DNA of 64,000 bases from Rhineura floridana (Eukaryota; Chordata; Lepidosauria; Squamata; Rhineuridae): NCBI RefSeq assembly GCF_030035675.1, contig NC_084483.1, positions 4,979,501-5,043,500 of the forward strand. Direction: 5' to 3'. The translations under genes and the position numbers were made by a program. Below, piece by piece: positions 35,701 through 44,129 of the stretch (positions are counted from its first letter, which is position 1; every line of letters begins with the position of its first letter). The notes below the pieces were generated by a model. That model made no database searches and was not told where the DNA came from. It was given only the letters and a program-made list of their open reading frames with translations.

Positions 35701-38700
35701 CATAGTGTACTTACACTTTCAAAAAGTGTTTGACAAGGTACCGCACCAAAGACTTCTGAGGAAGCTTAGCAGTCATGGAATAAGAGGAGAGGTCCTCTTG
35801 TGGATAAGGAATTGGTTAAGAAGCAGAAAGCAGAGAGTAGGAATAAACGGACAGTTCTCCCAATGGAGGGCTGTAGAAAGTGGAGTCCCTCAAGGATCGG
35901 TATTGGGACCTGTACTTTTCAACTTGTTCATTAATGACCTAGAATTAGGAGTGAGCAGTAAAGTGGCCAAGTTTGCTGACGACACTAAATTGTTCAGGGT
36001 TGTTAAAACAAAAAGGGATTGTGAAGAGCTCCAAAAAGATCTCTCCAAACTGAGTGAATGGGTGGAAAAATGGCAAATGCAATTCAATATAAACAGGTGT
36101 AAAATTATGCATATTGGAGCAAAAAATCTGAATTTCACATATACGCTCATGGGGTCTGAACTGGCGGTGACCGACCAGGAGAGAGACCTCGGGGTTGTAG
36201 TGGACAGCACGATGAAAATGTCGACCCAGTGTGCGGCAGCTGTGAAAAAGGCAAATTCCATGCTAGCAATAATTAGGAAAGGTATTGAAAATAAAACAGC
36301 CGATATCATAATGCCGTTGTATAAATCTATGGTGCGGCCGCATTTGGAATACTGTGTACAGTTCTGTCGCCTCACCTCAAAAAGGACATTATAGAGTTGG
36401 AAAAGGTTGAGAAGAGGGCAACCAGAATGATCAAGGGGATGGAGCGACTCCCTTACGAGGAAAGGTTGCAGCATTTGGGGCTTTTCAGTTTAGAGAAAAG
36501 GCGGGTCAGAGGACACATGATAGAAGTGTATAAAATTATGCATGGCATTGAGAAAGTGGATAGAGAAAAGTTTTTCTCCCTCTCTCATAGTGGACATTCA
36601 AAGAAGCTGAATGTTGGAAGATTCAGGACAGAGAAAAGGAAGTACTTCTTTACTCAGCGCATAGTTAAACTATGGAATTTGCTCCCACAAGATGCAGTAA
36701 TGGCCACCAGCTTGGACGGCTTTAAAAGAAGATTAGACAAATTCATGGAGGACAGGGCTATCAATGGCTACTAGCCATGATGGCTGTGCTGTGCCACCCT
36801 AGTCAGAGGCAGCATGCTTCTGAAAACCAGTTGCCGGAAGCCTCAGGAGGGGAGAGTGTTCTTGCACTCGGGTCCTGCTTGCGGGCTTCCCCCAGGCACC
36901 TGGTTGGCCACTGTGAGAACAGGATGCTGGACTAGATGGGCCACTGGCCTGATCCAGCAGGCTCTTCTTATGTTCTTATGTTCTTAGTATCTAAAGTGGA
37001 ATAATAGCGGAACAAATACACGGTGTGAATATGGCCTGGTTTCACTCTTCTTCACATTGTGGGTTTCAGAAGTAATTAACTGAGCAGATTCATTTGGGGA
37101 GGGACCTGTTCTGGAGTGCCTGTGTGTCCCTGGGTGTGGGTGTTGCGTGTGGATGTGAGTGTTTTGGGAGCTCCAAGTTATGCATGTGCATGTTTGGGGA
37201 GTGTGTGTGTGTATATATATATATGTGTATGAGGTTGGTGCATGAAGCCCCTAGTTACTTAGTAAGGTGATGATCCTTCAAAATTTGTTAGAAGTTCTTT
37301 ATATTCTGTAATCTGCCCTGTGACTTTCTGGTAAAGGGCAGATAATAAATATCATCACAGTTGTTGTTGAGATGAATAAAAAATGGCATTACTTAACACT
37401 TCATTATGTATTTTTTTCAGTTAACAGGGACTATAATTACAATTAGCATGTGGGGGTCACAATTTTTTTTGAGTTTACAAAGGGGGTCCCGCACTCATAA
37501 AGGTTGGGAGCCACTGCTGTAATGTATCTTCCAAGTGTTGACCCCCCCCTAGATGCAAGATCATTAATACAGTAGCAGGTACTCAACATAGGTAACATAG
37601 ATTAGTCTTGCTGCTTCCATTTTTATTTTGCTATGAAAGCTGACGGTTAAATTCTGTACCATTTCCATGTCATGTTATATTAAAAAAAAACCCAGGAAAC
37701 ATGAAAAGCAGAGAGTGAAAGAATATCTGCAGGAGCTGGAAGAAATGGAAGAAAGAGTGAAAAAGAAGCCACTGCTGTTGGAACGAGCTATGCAGGTTAC
37801 TGACGTCTCTCGTGTATGGGGATGTCAGCTTTCCTTTTTATCTGATGATCAAGAATTATTCTTGGGATGATGCAAGTTACGCCACCTTCCCAGTCATCAG
37901 ACTCCCACTGCAGACTCCCATTGCATTGCTCTTGTGGGCCTCATTTGTCAGTAATTTCTTAGCCAGCAATAACTGTTGTCTCCCTCGTTAAAATTGTATG
38001 TCCCAATTTAGCTATCTTGTCTTTTCTTGTCTGTGCCTAATCCACCGAAGTTACAGTATGAATGGTAGGTGAGGTATCACTTTATTAAACTGTGGTTATT
38101 TACGTGTGTTGACTTGTTTATTTGAAGAACCCCAATGCAGCTTACAATATAACATTGCAACACTGCTGCCCTGGGCTCCTGCTGGGAGGAAGAGCGGGAT
38201 ATAAATTAAATAATAACTAACATTGGGGCTGCTTCTTCCCTTTCTGGCACACAGCGTTGCCCCGGGATAGCAATACCTTCACTTCCACCTAAGGCTGCAG
38301 GTCTTTTTACTATTCTGGGTCAGAGCAGTATGAGCTAAGTGCAGCACCTGACAACCTGTGATCTGAACGTTTAATCTTTTAACCTTTCAATTTAGGAATA
38401 TCTTAGTCACGAATTTAATTTTTATTATTTTCCTTTTAAATACAGAAAAATGCACGAACAGCAGCAGAGAAGCATTTCTCTGATATTCTTCAAGAGGTGG
38501 GACTATGGGAACAGTTTGTTTCAAGGAAAGGCCCAAGTGCTACAGAGATGCTTTTGCAGGATCATTTCAGTGATGGCTCTGAAATCTTGGCAGCGGTCAG
38601 TGAAAGGTATGATTCTCCATTGGGTGACACTCAACATCACGTGAGTGGACTTTCCCTTTCTCTTCTTTCTCCTGCAGCCCCCAGTGCCCCCCATCTGGTC

Positions 38701-40230
38701 CAGTGCCCCAACTTTTGGTCCAGTGCCCCAGCTTTCCAGAGATTTGGGCATGGGGGGGTATGGGAGAGGAGGAATTTGCTCTGTCAACTGTGACCATTCT
38801 ACCGGCAAACGGACACTGTTGGGTTTCACTCATTGAAACAAATGTGAAAACCTTCACAGTCCTTCAGTGCCTGCAGCTGACTGGGGAATTGGTGGTAAAA
38901 GTACTTGAAGCAAAGCACACTGAGCCAGAACCTCAAGAACCATGGCTGCTATCTCCAGCTTGGATTATGCTGAGCCTGCATTTCCCTTTTCCCTTAGTTA
39001 TTACATAGGAATCGCGAGAACTGGCACGAGCGATGTCATCAAGCAGCCAAGAGGTTTCATTCATAGCTCCAGGGAGAGGAGCAGTAGCGTTGGAGCTCCC
39101 TGGTGGCCACGGAATAGCTATCCTTGTTTCTCAGGAGTATTCCCTAGAATAGAGCAGCTGGGAGGCCTCCGTGTGATGCATTATATCCATCATGCTAGGA
39201 CATCAGTTCTTTGGGCCCGAGATCTTCTAATCAAGCTTTACTGGATGGGTTTGTGGCTGACAGCTGTGGAGGCTGATTTGCACTGGTGGGGTTTATGACT
39301 CATTCTCATCTTCTGTACCAGTGCACCCATTGAAGACATTTGCATGACAGCCACATGGCTTCCTTGTTCACTTCCATAAGCCACTCTAAAACTGATGGTT
39401 TTGCCTCTGCAGATTCCTCCTTTGGGAGATAAATGCTTGCAGGTATGGTAAGCACCCACCTTATGACCTCATTCTGGAACTCACCCCAGGATGTGGAACT
39501 ACTTTTGAATCATCAGTTCCTTCTAGTTCTGGAATGGAAAGGGGAACCATTCAATTGTGCATTGAAATTATTTGCTGCTGACTGAATTGGGAGGGTTTTT
39601 CTTTTTTTCTGAAAAGTATAAAAATACAGAGTTGGATCCAGGCTTAGTCATGCTTAGAGTACATTTATTAGTAATGGCTCAAATCCCACTGCTTTCAGTG
39701 GGTCAAGCATAGTTAAGTCTGGATTCAATCCATAGTAAACGTTTTCCTCAAGTTAAACAGAAGTGCAACTTTCAGTAAGAAGACTTTTCCCCCTATGCCT
39801 ACAAAAACCATAATGCTGCTCAGCTTGAAACTAAATCCAGTAATGCTGTAAAATGAATTATTAGTTTACCAGTGCAATAACACAAATTATGCTAGTTGAC
39901 AGATTTGAGAATAGTTCCTCATGGCTGTGATTCAATTGATGTTTTAGAACGTGGATCATAATATGTCTTCAAAGCAATTAACTGTCCTTCAGAGGATCCC
40001 AACATGAAGTATTTTTCCCCATTTTGCTTAGTGATAATCAAACTAAAGTAGAAGACAGAGAATCTCAGGGATTGGTGGAGAGGTCCCAACTCCAGTTGGC
40101 CCAATCCTGTGAAGAAGAAGATGATGATAATGCAGAGGCTCAGTCAGATGAGGATGACCAGGATGCTCCTGAGTATGAAAGTGAAAACGATGAAGTTGCC
40201 GCAGAAAAATCAAGTGAAGATGAAGACTAA
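23396..40230 (+). CDS. FAM161A: FAM161A, ciliary/centrosomal microtubule-binding protein (complete)
   Basis: FAM161A is a UPF0564-family protein of the centriole, basal body and photoreceptor connecting cilium. It binds microtubules, and its loss causes retinitis pigmentosa (RP28) in humans. Coding exons: 23396-23515, 26967-27190, 30487-31674, 32784-32951, 37696-37795, 38446-38606, 40032-40230 (stop TAA). Together they give 719 residues (human long form: 716), all phases agree, and no stop interrupts. Landmarks are the N-terminus with LHTPVNPRTRAPVA (human LQTPVNPITGARVA), ELKNAHLETMATLENMY, the conserved core ITVPEPFQM and KFRANPVPAYVFVPLYHEIM, LKEEELYRDIRIQMR, KETRWPYAS, then KKPLLLERAMQKNARTAAEK and an acidic Asp/Glu-rich tail. 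It lies downstream of CCT4 in the same orientation, as in mammals. Confidence 0.96.
23774..24028. mobile_element. short non-autonomous hAT element (255 bp)
   Basis: Terminal inverted repeats cagtggttctcaaa and, at the right end, tttgagaaccactg are exact complements. Flanks cgttagag (23766-23773) and cgttagat (24029-24036) are an 8-bp target duplication with one mismatch. There is no coding capacity. It lies in FAM161A intron 1. Confidence 0.92.
24268..24350. repeat. short dispersed 'cttactcccagg' repeat
   Basis: Reads 'gtctactcagaagt...ggtgcttactcccaggtaag...gttatagcctta', the same family as 21215-21290. Confidence 0.6.
24351..25731. other. FAM161A intron 1, no recognised feature
   Basis: Contains a short TG run (about 25155-25181) and otherwise AT-rich single-copy-looking sequence. 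Several short frames lack exon-type borders. Confidence 0.45.
25742..26128 (-). repeat. Sauria-type SINE (tRNA head, Bov-B tail)
   Basis: On the minus strand a tRNA-like head (about 26128-26040, with gttcaaatcccc as box B) leads through a GC-rich body to a 3' end complementary to 'cttcaagtcgatcccgactt', the end of Bov-B. A perfect 10-bp duplication ACTTTTACAT flanks it (25732-25741 and 26129-26138). This end sequence matches the Bov-B copies at 13105 and 59270, as expected for a SINE mobilised by Bov-B. Confidence 0.93.
26139..26715. other. FAM161A intron 1, unassigned
   Basis: Two overlapping open frames span this stretch, but neither has recognisable homology nor exon-type borders. I see no classified repeat. 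Confidence 0.4.
26716..26940 (-). repeat. (TTA)n microsatellite with L2-like 3' end
   Basis: A run of about 13 tta units (26732-26769) is followed by 'aagttgctttccttgcaaagcaacctaaagcaacttacaacaa', the type of sequence found at L2 3' ends in reverse orientation. The LINE origin is probable but not certain. Confidence 0.55.
26967..27190 (+). CDS. FAM161A: FAM161A exon 2
   Basis: Acceptor cttttag ends at 26966 and donor gtatgg follows TAT AG. The 224 bases run from phase 0 to 2. The exon encodes SNQEYHLKLEELKNAHLETM, close to human SNEEYFKKVEELKAAHIETM. Confidence 0.95.
27525..28518 (-). repeat. L2 LINE 3' part, degraded
   Basis: Minus strand 28225-28025 encodes MSLESQVASVARNAFDQLRL and SYLDYCNVLYVGLPLEM. 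Downstream, 'ggagccaccactgaaaaggcc' corresponds to the FSVVAP segment. The tail is at about 27525. The 5' break is near 28518, in the HQYADD region (gtatgtcatcagcata). It lies in FAM161A intron 2. Confidence 0.85.
28870..29072 (-). repeat. tRNA-derived SINE
   Basis: The reverse complement reads 'ggcccacagcttggtggtag...catttgctttgcatgcagga', then 'ggttcaatccctgacattt', i.e. tRNA A and B boxes, followed by a unique body ending 'ctcagtataagggagcaccc'. A shorter copy of the same family is at 57700. Confidence 0.82.
29346..29825. mobile_element. possible inverted-repeat DNA element
   Basis: The left edge 'gagcaatccaatt...ggcataagtgtg' is matched in reverse at the right edge 'ctggcataaatgtgagttggattgttcc'. 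The interior is GC-richer than its surroundings, with repeated 'acttatg/acttaca' motifs. No target duplication could be assigned, so limits are approximate. Confidence 0.4.
29826..30486. other. FAM161A intron 2, no recognised feature
   Basis: Nothing recognised up to the acceptor tgccttttag of exon 3. Confidence 0.45.
30487..31674 (+). CDS. FAM161A: FAM161A exon 3 (large central exon)
   Basis: A 1188-base exon, about 396 residues, phase 2 to 2. It carries KSFSDPDLNNYF (human TSFSEPDLGQSS), KKWSPKITVPEPFQMTIREA, KFRANPVPAYVFVPLYHE, KPFQFIEREAQKKE, KAKPVPKFVYGS and KETRWPYAS. This is the conserved UPF0564 region that in human binds microtubules and ciliary partners. It is rich in Lys, Glu and Gln with probable coiled-coil stretches. 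Confidence 0.96.
31675..32783. other. FAM161A intron 3
   Basis: No repeat family recognised. The frame at 32079-32582 looks like chance: no splice borders and Gly/Ser-rich composition. Confidence 0.45.
32784..32951 (+). CDS. FAM161A: FAM161A exon 4, homologue of the alternatively spliced exon
   Basis: 168 bases, phase 2 to 2, 56 residues (AEEKKKVEEERKRSRAKQKQ ...), highly charged and helical. In human the long and short isoforms (716 and 660 residues) differ by exactly 56 residues encoded by exon 4, which is enriched in retina. The size match makes this the homologous cassette. Skipping keeps the frame. Its donor is CAG|gtattc, weak at +4 to +6, and a hAT element starts 13 bases after the exon. 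Confidence 0.92.
33090..33560 (+). other. GC-rich block inside the hAT, with an exon-like start
   Basis: CpG-containing, pyrimidine-rich stretch unlike the neighbouring intron. At 33431 an ATG in good context (gccATGG) opens MGSCWEKAK and reaches aaagtg|gtgagc at 33460, a strong donor consensus. It may be the promoter and first exon of the transposon, or captured host DNA. Confidence 0.35.
34551..37052. mobile_element. palindromic DNA element split by a CR1
   Basis: The left arm (34551-34827) begins gggctgcattcactgtacat and runs 'ttattccactattattcc'. The right arm (36987-37052) reads 'ggaataatagcggaacaaat' and ends 'gtgaatatggcc', its reverse complement. Inside, 'ctacaattcccagag' and 'aactacacttcccagg' form further inverted pairs. 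The CR1 interrupts the right half after 'gggaagccat'. No coding capacity. Limits are approximate. Confidence 0.75.
34828..36986 (+). repeat. CR1 LINE (C), 5'-truncated, youngest in window
   Basis: An almost open ORF2: 34814-36394 (most of it CR1) and 36397-36774, separated by one single-base loss near 36365 (ttctgtcgcc against ttctggtcgcc in copy B). It encodes [54 protein letters not shown], and ends FMEDRAINGY. Motif A reads YLHFQKVFDKV, so the first catalytic Asp (YLDF) is His and the enzyme would be inactive. The 3' end carries the cttatgttcttatgttctta repeat. The endonuclease is absent. It lies inside two other elements in FAM161A intron 4. Confidence 0.95.
37300..37360 (+). repeat. L2-like 3' tail fragment
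   Basis: 'aatctgccctgtgactttct...aaagggcagataataaata' resembles L2 3' ends such as that at 24155-24200. Very short. Confidence 0.4.
37696..37795 (+). CDS. FAM161A: FAM161A exon 5
   Basis: 100 bases, phase 2 to 0. Encodes KHEKQRVKEYLQELEEMEER and KKPLLLERAMQ (human KSEKERMREYQRELEEREEK and RPLLFERVAQ). The acceptor aaaaaaaaacccag has almost no pyrimidine tract and the donor gttact is weak, yet homology fixes both. Confidence 0.93.
37796..38445. other. FAM161A intron 5
   Basis: Contains an L2-like tail at about 38163-38220 (ctgggctcctgctgggagga, then ggatataaatt). Otherwise nothing recognised. Confidence 0.5.
38446..38606 (+). CDS. FAM161A: FAM161A exon 6
   Basis: 161 bases, phase 0 to 2. 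KNARTAAEKHFSDILQEVGL and WEQFVSRKGPS match human KNARMAAEKHYSNTLKALGI and SDEFVSKKGQS. After that the protein diverges (TEMLLQDHFSDGSEILAAVS). Confidence 0.94.
38607..40031. other. FAM161A intron 6
   Basis: A short tandem array of about 20-base units (tggtccagtgccccaacttt type) lies at 38680-38740. The stretch 39030-39480 is GC-richer but unassigned. Confidence 0.45.
40032..40230 (+). CDS. FAM161A: FAM161A exon 7 (acidic C-terminus, stop)
   Basis: Acceptor ttttgcttag is followed by phase-2 completion to SDNQTKVEDRESQG. Then an acidic tail CEEEDDDNAEAQSDEDDQD ends EKSSEDED and TAA. Human FAM161A also ends in an acidic tail (ESEEEKSVEESH), so the sense and end fit though identity is low. Confidence 0.9.
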
Positions 40231-40576
40231 TATTGCTGCTTCCATGTTGCATGGGTTTTGGTGCTTAGAGCTCATTCTGTTGCTCCTAATAAGATACAAG
40301 ATGCAGAAAATGTGACTATGGTGTAAATAGAGTTTTGTGTGCTTTTTATGTGCAGATCTGCTGTGAGTTCTCAATTGACATATTTCATTTATTTGTTTTA
40401 TTATAAAAAGCAAAGCTAGGCATGTTGATCCATAAGAAAAAAATCTCCACAATCTAAAACTTGACAATACTTTTATTAGGACAAATGAAAATATCACAAA
40501 ATAGTGTCAAGTTTTTGTGTTTTCCAGAACTCTTAATTAGACAAGATGTTGTGCGGAGGGAGGGGGGAAAGATGAA

Positions 40577-40582
40577 AATAAA
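40577..40582 (+). terminator. FAM161A: FAM161A polyadenylation signal AATAAA
   Basis: The first canonical AATAAA after the stop (347 bases downstream) lies in gaaaataaaaatc. A 3' end near 40600 would sit just before the hAT fragment at 40613. Confidence 0.6.
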
Positions 40583-40612
40583 AATCACACAAGTACAACA
40601 GCTAGGCTAGAT

Positions 40613-40725
40613 CAGTGGTTCCCAACCGTTATTAATATGGGATCCCCTTTGTAAGCTCAAACATTTTCATGACCCCCTCCCATGCTAATTGTAACTTTAG
40701 TCTCTGTTAATTGAAAAAAATGGTC
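40613..40725. mobile_element. hAT terminal fragment, same family as 32965-37516
   Basis: Begins cagtggttcccaacc. The next 100 bases, reversed, match the right end of the element at 37410-37516 (gacccc, catgctaattgtaa, gttaattgaaaaaaa). The other terminus was not found, so it is a truncated copy in opposite orientation. Confidence 0.8.
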
Positions 40726-40874
40726 CATGGCAAAATCACATCTCCAAAAATCCCTTTCCGTTGAAAGCTCCCTGTGGACAGGGAGGTGTTGCTTTCTTTT
40801 CTTAATGCAAAGATCCAATCAAAATTGGTATTCCCCCCCCCCCAGTCTGACGATGTACAGTCCTGTCTCCCAAC

Positions 40875-41095
40875 ACCAGTGGGTTACATTGTTGGACTAA
40901 GATCCAGGTTCAAATCCTCACCCAGCTGAGAAGCCCACTGGGTGACCTTGGACCAAACACAGTCTCTTAGCCTGACCTATCTCACAGGGTTGGTGCAAGG
41001 ATAAAATGGAAACGGGGGAACCATGTGCACCACCTTGAACAACTCGGTGGAAAGGTGGGATGTAAATGCAATAATAAATAAATACATTTCTGCTG
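40875..41095 (+). repeat. tRNA-headed CORE-type SINE
   Basis: 'agtgggttacattgttggac' and 'ggttcaaatcctc' form a tRNA-like head. Then 'ctgggtgaccttggacc', 'tctcacagggttggtgcaag' and an end 'caccttgaacaactcggtgg ... gggatgtaaatgcaataata'. Confidence 0.82.
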
Positions 41096-41099
41096 CAAT

Positions 41100-42485
41100 A
41101 CCAGAATCCCAGCCTCAGCCAACCTGTTGAGCTTTTACCTTTTTAATAATAATCAAGAAGCAGCAATGTGTTAGTGATCAGGATTCTAGATTGTGCACTG
41201 CAGACAACAAGGCGCACAGATTGAGGTGGGGGGTTAGTGCTTTTAGGCCTTGGGAGGATCATCAGAACTGATAACTTGGTTTGCTTGCACTTGGAGAATG
41301 AAAGAGGAGCAGAAGATAGATCAGCACGCACACAAACACACCTGCCCCTCCTGTAAGCATATGCAGGCGTGCAGGCATTCGGGCACATGGGAGGGGGAAA
41401 CCCCTCAACCGCTGCAGCATCTTGGAGAAATTGGAGGGGCGGAGTGTAGGTGAAAGAAAGGGACACTGGCACACCCTCAGAAATGGAGGGTGAGGAAGTC
41501 CTGTACTTCTTCACTGCTTCCTGGCTCTGTCTGGGCTAAAGGTGAGATCTGGGTGGCCTTGCAGATAAGAATAATTTTTTAAAGGAGGTGGCAGTGAAGC
41601 AGGAGCCAAGAAAGGCAGGCAGGCCAGCTGCCAGAAAGGAAGGGGGAAAGCAGCCTTTCCTTGCAGCCTTGCTTCTTTTTGCTTAATGAAAAACCCTCTC
41701 TCGTTCTGAGCAAGGGCATTGTCAGCAGTGGCAGTGCGAGGAGACAGGAGTCAGCAATAATAGTAATCCCCTCTTCCTGGTAGCTCCACCCTCAGCCTCC
41801 TTCAGCATCTGCCATGTGCTTTATAGGCAGACACTTGGGCTAGATGTTGTGGCCTTAGTGAGTTTTTGGTAAGGATGTGCATCAGCTCTGTGTGGGGACT
41901 GAATAACAAAGGTGAATCAGGGTGATTTGGGGGTCTTCCTCCCCAAGTTGAAGCACAGTGTCAATAAGCCTCTCTCAGATTGGATCAGGGCCCCCACAAA
42001 GTCCTGTAGTTTTCTGTTTAGCTCTGTGCTTTTTGTATATCTCTGTTTCTGTAGGTTCGTGAAAGAAATAAGGTTGCCCAAAATGTTGCTGGTAGAGTAC
42101 TGAAGAACTCTGGATTGCTTTTTGTTAAAGCTCAACAGCAAAGGATTTTTTTAAAACATCGAAGCTTCATTTAAGTTTTTTTTTTAATTGTACCTTGCTC
42201 TGCTTTAACAAAAAGGAGCTGTTCAAAATAGATTGAGGCTATCTCAGATTGTCACCTTTCTCTATAAGGGTGCTCATGCATAGTTGCTGAACTGATGTTT
42301 TTGTAAGTTTTGCCCCATAGGCCTGTAATGTCTTTATCCTTATGCCATTCAAAAGTGCACAGATTAACTAAAATCAGCATTTATCTGCAGCATATTTTTT
42401 AACATTTGGAAGCTCTTAACTTTTTCAGTTGTTCAGCTCTTAACTGAATACATTGAGAATTTCTGGATATAACACTGTTGTGTGA
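41100..42485. other. intergenic, downstream of FAM161A
   Basis: No gene recognised. The stretch 41870-41940 (aaggatgtgcatcagctctg ... gaatcagggtgatttggggg) is an inverted relative of 50750-50815, so an unclassified repeat family. Confidence 0.45.
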
Positions 42486-42489
42486 ATTG

Positions 42490-42685
42490 TAGTGACTAAT
42501 GCTTGTGTAGCCTGGTTGAAAGTATGAGCTGGTAGTCCCCAGCTCAAATGTCAGTTTAGCTCATAAGCTGGTTTTAGGCAAGTTGCTATTTTCAGCTGTA
42601 GCTTGTCATTTTACTTTAAAGGTTTGTTGTAAGGACTACTGAGATAATTGTGTGTTGAAACACTATGAGCACTTGAATTATGCAT
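42490..42685 (+). repeat. decayed MIR/CORE-type SINE
   Basis: Degenerate tRNA-like head and 'ggcaagttgctattt...gtttgttgtaaggactactgagataattg', the pattern of a CORE-SINE centre and 3' part. Confidence 0.5.
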
Positions 42686-42839
42686 AGAGGCTTTTTTCTC
42701 ATCCTCATCATCACTCTCATCCTTTTCAAATGTGAAACCAAGCAAGGGTGATCCTTGTGCAAAAACAGCCTTCTATACATTACAGCCACCTGTAATTGCC
42801 ACCTACATTGTAATGCTCTTTGAACTGGCTCGAGGAGTC

Positions 42840-43640
42840 ACTTGATGCAAATGTGTATCTCCTTCCAGTCTAGCGATTTCACCAGTGAAGGATGTCTTCC
42901 AGCTCTTCTGCTCCTGTCACCCTTTCCCACGGAGTTTCCTCCACTTCGTTGTTGCTCTCCACAACAGTCTCCTCTTCTGCTTTAGCATGCTGTTGTTCTT
43001 CCACTTCCTGTGCTTCTCTTTGCTGTTGTTCCAGCGTTCTATCTAAGAATTCTTCATCTCCTCTTACACCCTTCAGTGTGGCCACCTGCCATTCCAGGCC
43101 CCTCACTGTTTCTTCCAATAGTGCCACCAGCTTGCACTTGTTGCACGTGCAAGCCACGTTGTTCTCAGGCAAGAAAACAAATATTGCACACAGCTTACAG
43201 GCCACCACCACTGGAGTGTCCTTCCTGTCCGTACTGCCTTTTGTTTCTTTCTTTCTACTTGTGTTGGAATGGCCTGTACTTTGTTCTATCCTCCTTCAGG
43301 CTAGATAGGAGAGTCCCACTGGTATGTGGTGCGCCTTACAAGAGAAAAAAAGTTTAGGGACCTCCCCTGCTGAACCTCTGTATTCTCGCTGTCTGAGAGC
43401 TGGCTTGCTTGTATCTCCTCTGGACCAGCTGATACAACTCTCTCTGCTCAGTTAGGGGTCAGGAAACAGAATGTTTATAACCCAACTCGGGGTAAAAATA
43501 GGTGTTGTACAGCAATTTACACTGTTCACTTAAAATTTAATTTCCTTTGTCTTCCTTTTGGTGTTAAATCTGGATGTACATTTCCGGAAGTGCTAGCAAA
43601 ATAGTCACAAGCTAGATTTCTGGAAAGTTATTAATTAATC
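42840..43640 (-). repeat. 5' portion of a LINE (leader and ORF1-like frame)
   Basis: On the minus strand a leader beginning near 43640 is followed by an ORF (43211-42879, 110 residues): VACKLCAIFVFLPENNVACT, CNKCKLVALLEETVRGLEWQ, then a Gln/Glu-rich stretch. The Cys pairs followed by a coiled coil resemble the ORF1 of CR1/L2-type LINEs. About 80 bases of its leader recur at 49972-50053. It lacks the ORF2 and 3' end, the reverse of the usual truncation. Confidence 0.55.
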
Positions 43641-44129
43641 ATCCTGCCAAACTCCCATTGCTTGTCTATTCTGTATTAGTTTGCTACTGAGGTGGTTATC
43701 ACCCATCAGAATTCCTGCGTCGTTCTACCCCACCAGGTGTCACTTCTCCTTCACTGCCTTTTTCTCCCACAGCTCCCTCTGCACTGTCCTTGCTTTCTTC
43801 CTCTGTTCTATGCTAGCTTTCCTATCTCTATTCTACTGCCGTGAATTATGTCCACTGCTTTGCCACTAGACTTGTCAGCATCTCCCTTTGATTCTGCTCC
43901 GCTTCGCTTATACTCCCTTCTGGCTGAATCTCCATTCCTCTCGCTGTCTTGCTGGGCCTCTCTTGAACCTTCTGCTGCGCCTCCATCTGCTCTGCCTTCA
44001 TTCAGCTGCAAGTGTATATATCTGCATCTTCTAAAGTGTGGCTCTGACCTGCCCAGCTTATCTCCCAGAGAAACTCATTTCAAAAATAATAAGTAGCTAT
44101 TGTCGAGCCCTTTATGCTTTTCACTAAAA

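Larger units (their letters stand above)
32965..37516. mobile_element. 4.55-kb hAT element in FAM161A intron 4, with nested insertions
   Basis: Termini cagtgattcccaacct and, reversed from the right end, cagtggctcccaacct (14 of 16 identical). The perfect octamer CTGTAATG flanks both sides (32957-32964 and 37517-37524). It contains a GC-rich block (33090-33560), an inverted-repeat element (34551-37052) and within that a CR1 LINE (34828-36986). No hAT transposase frame is visible. Without it the intron would be only about 184 bases instead of 4744. A fragment of the same family lies reversed at 40613. Confidence 0.92.

Noticed and set aside
34814-36394. A 526-residue host protein gene
   Set aside because: It is the ORF2 of a CR1 LINE. 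Only the first few codons come from the surrounding element.
39030-39560. Possible fragment of a DIRS-type element
   Set aside because: Short stretches suggested one, but no diagnostic domain or ends could be supported.
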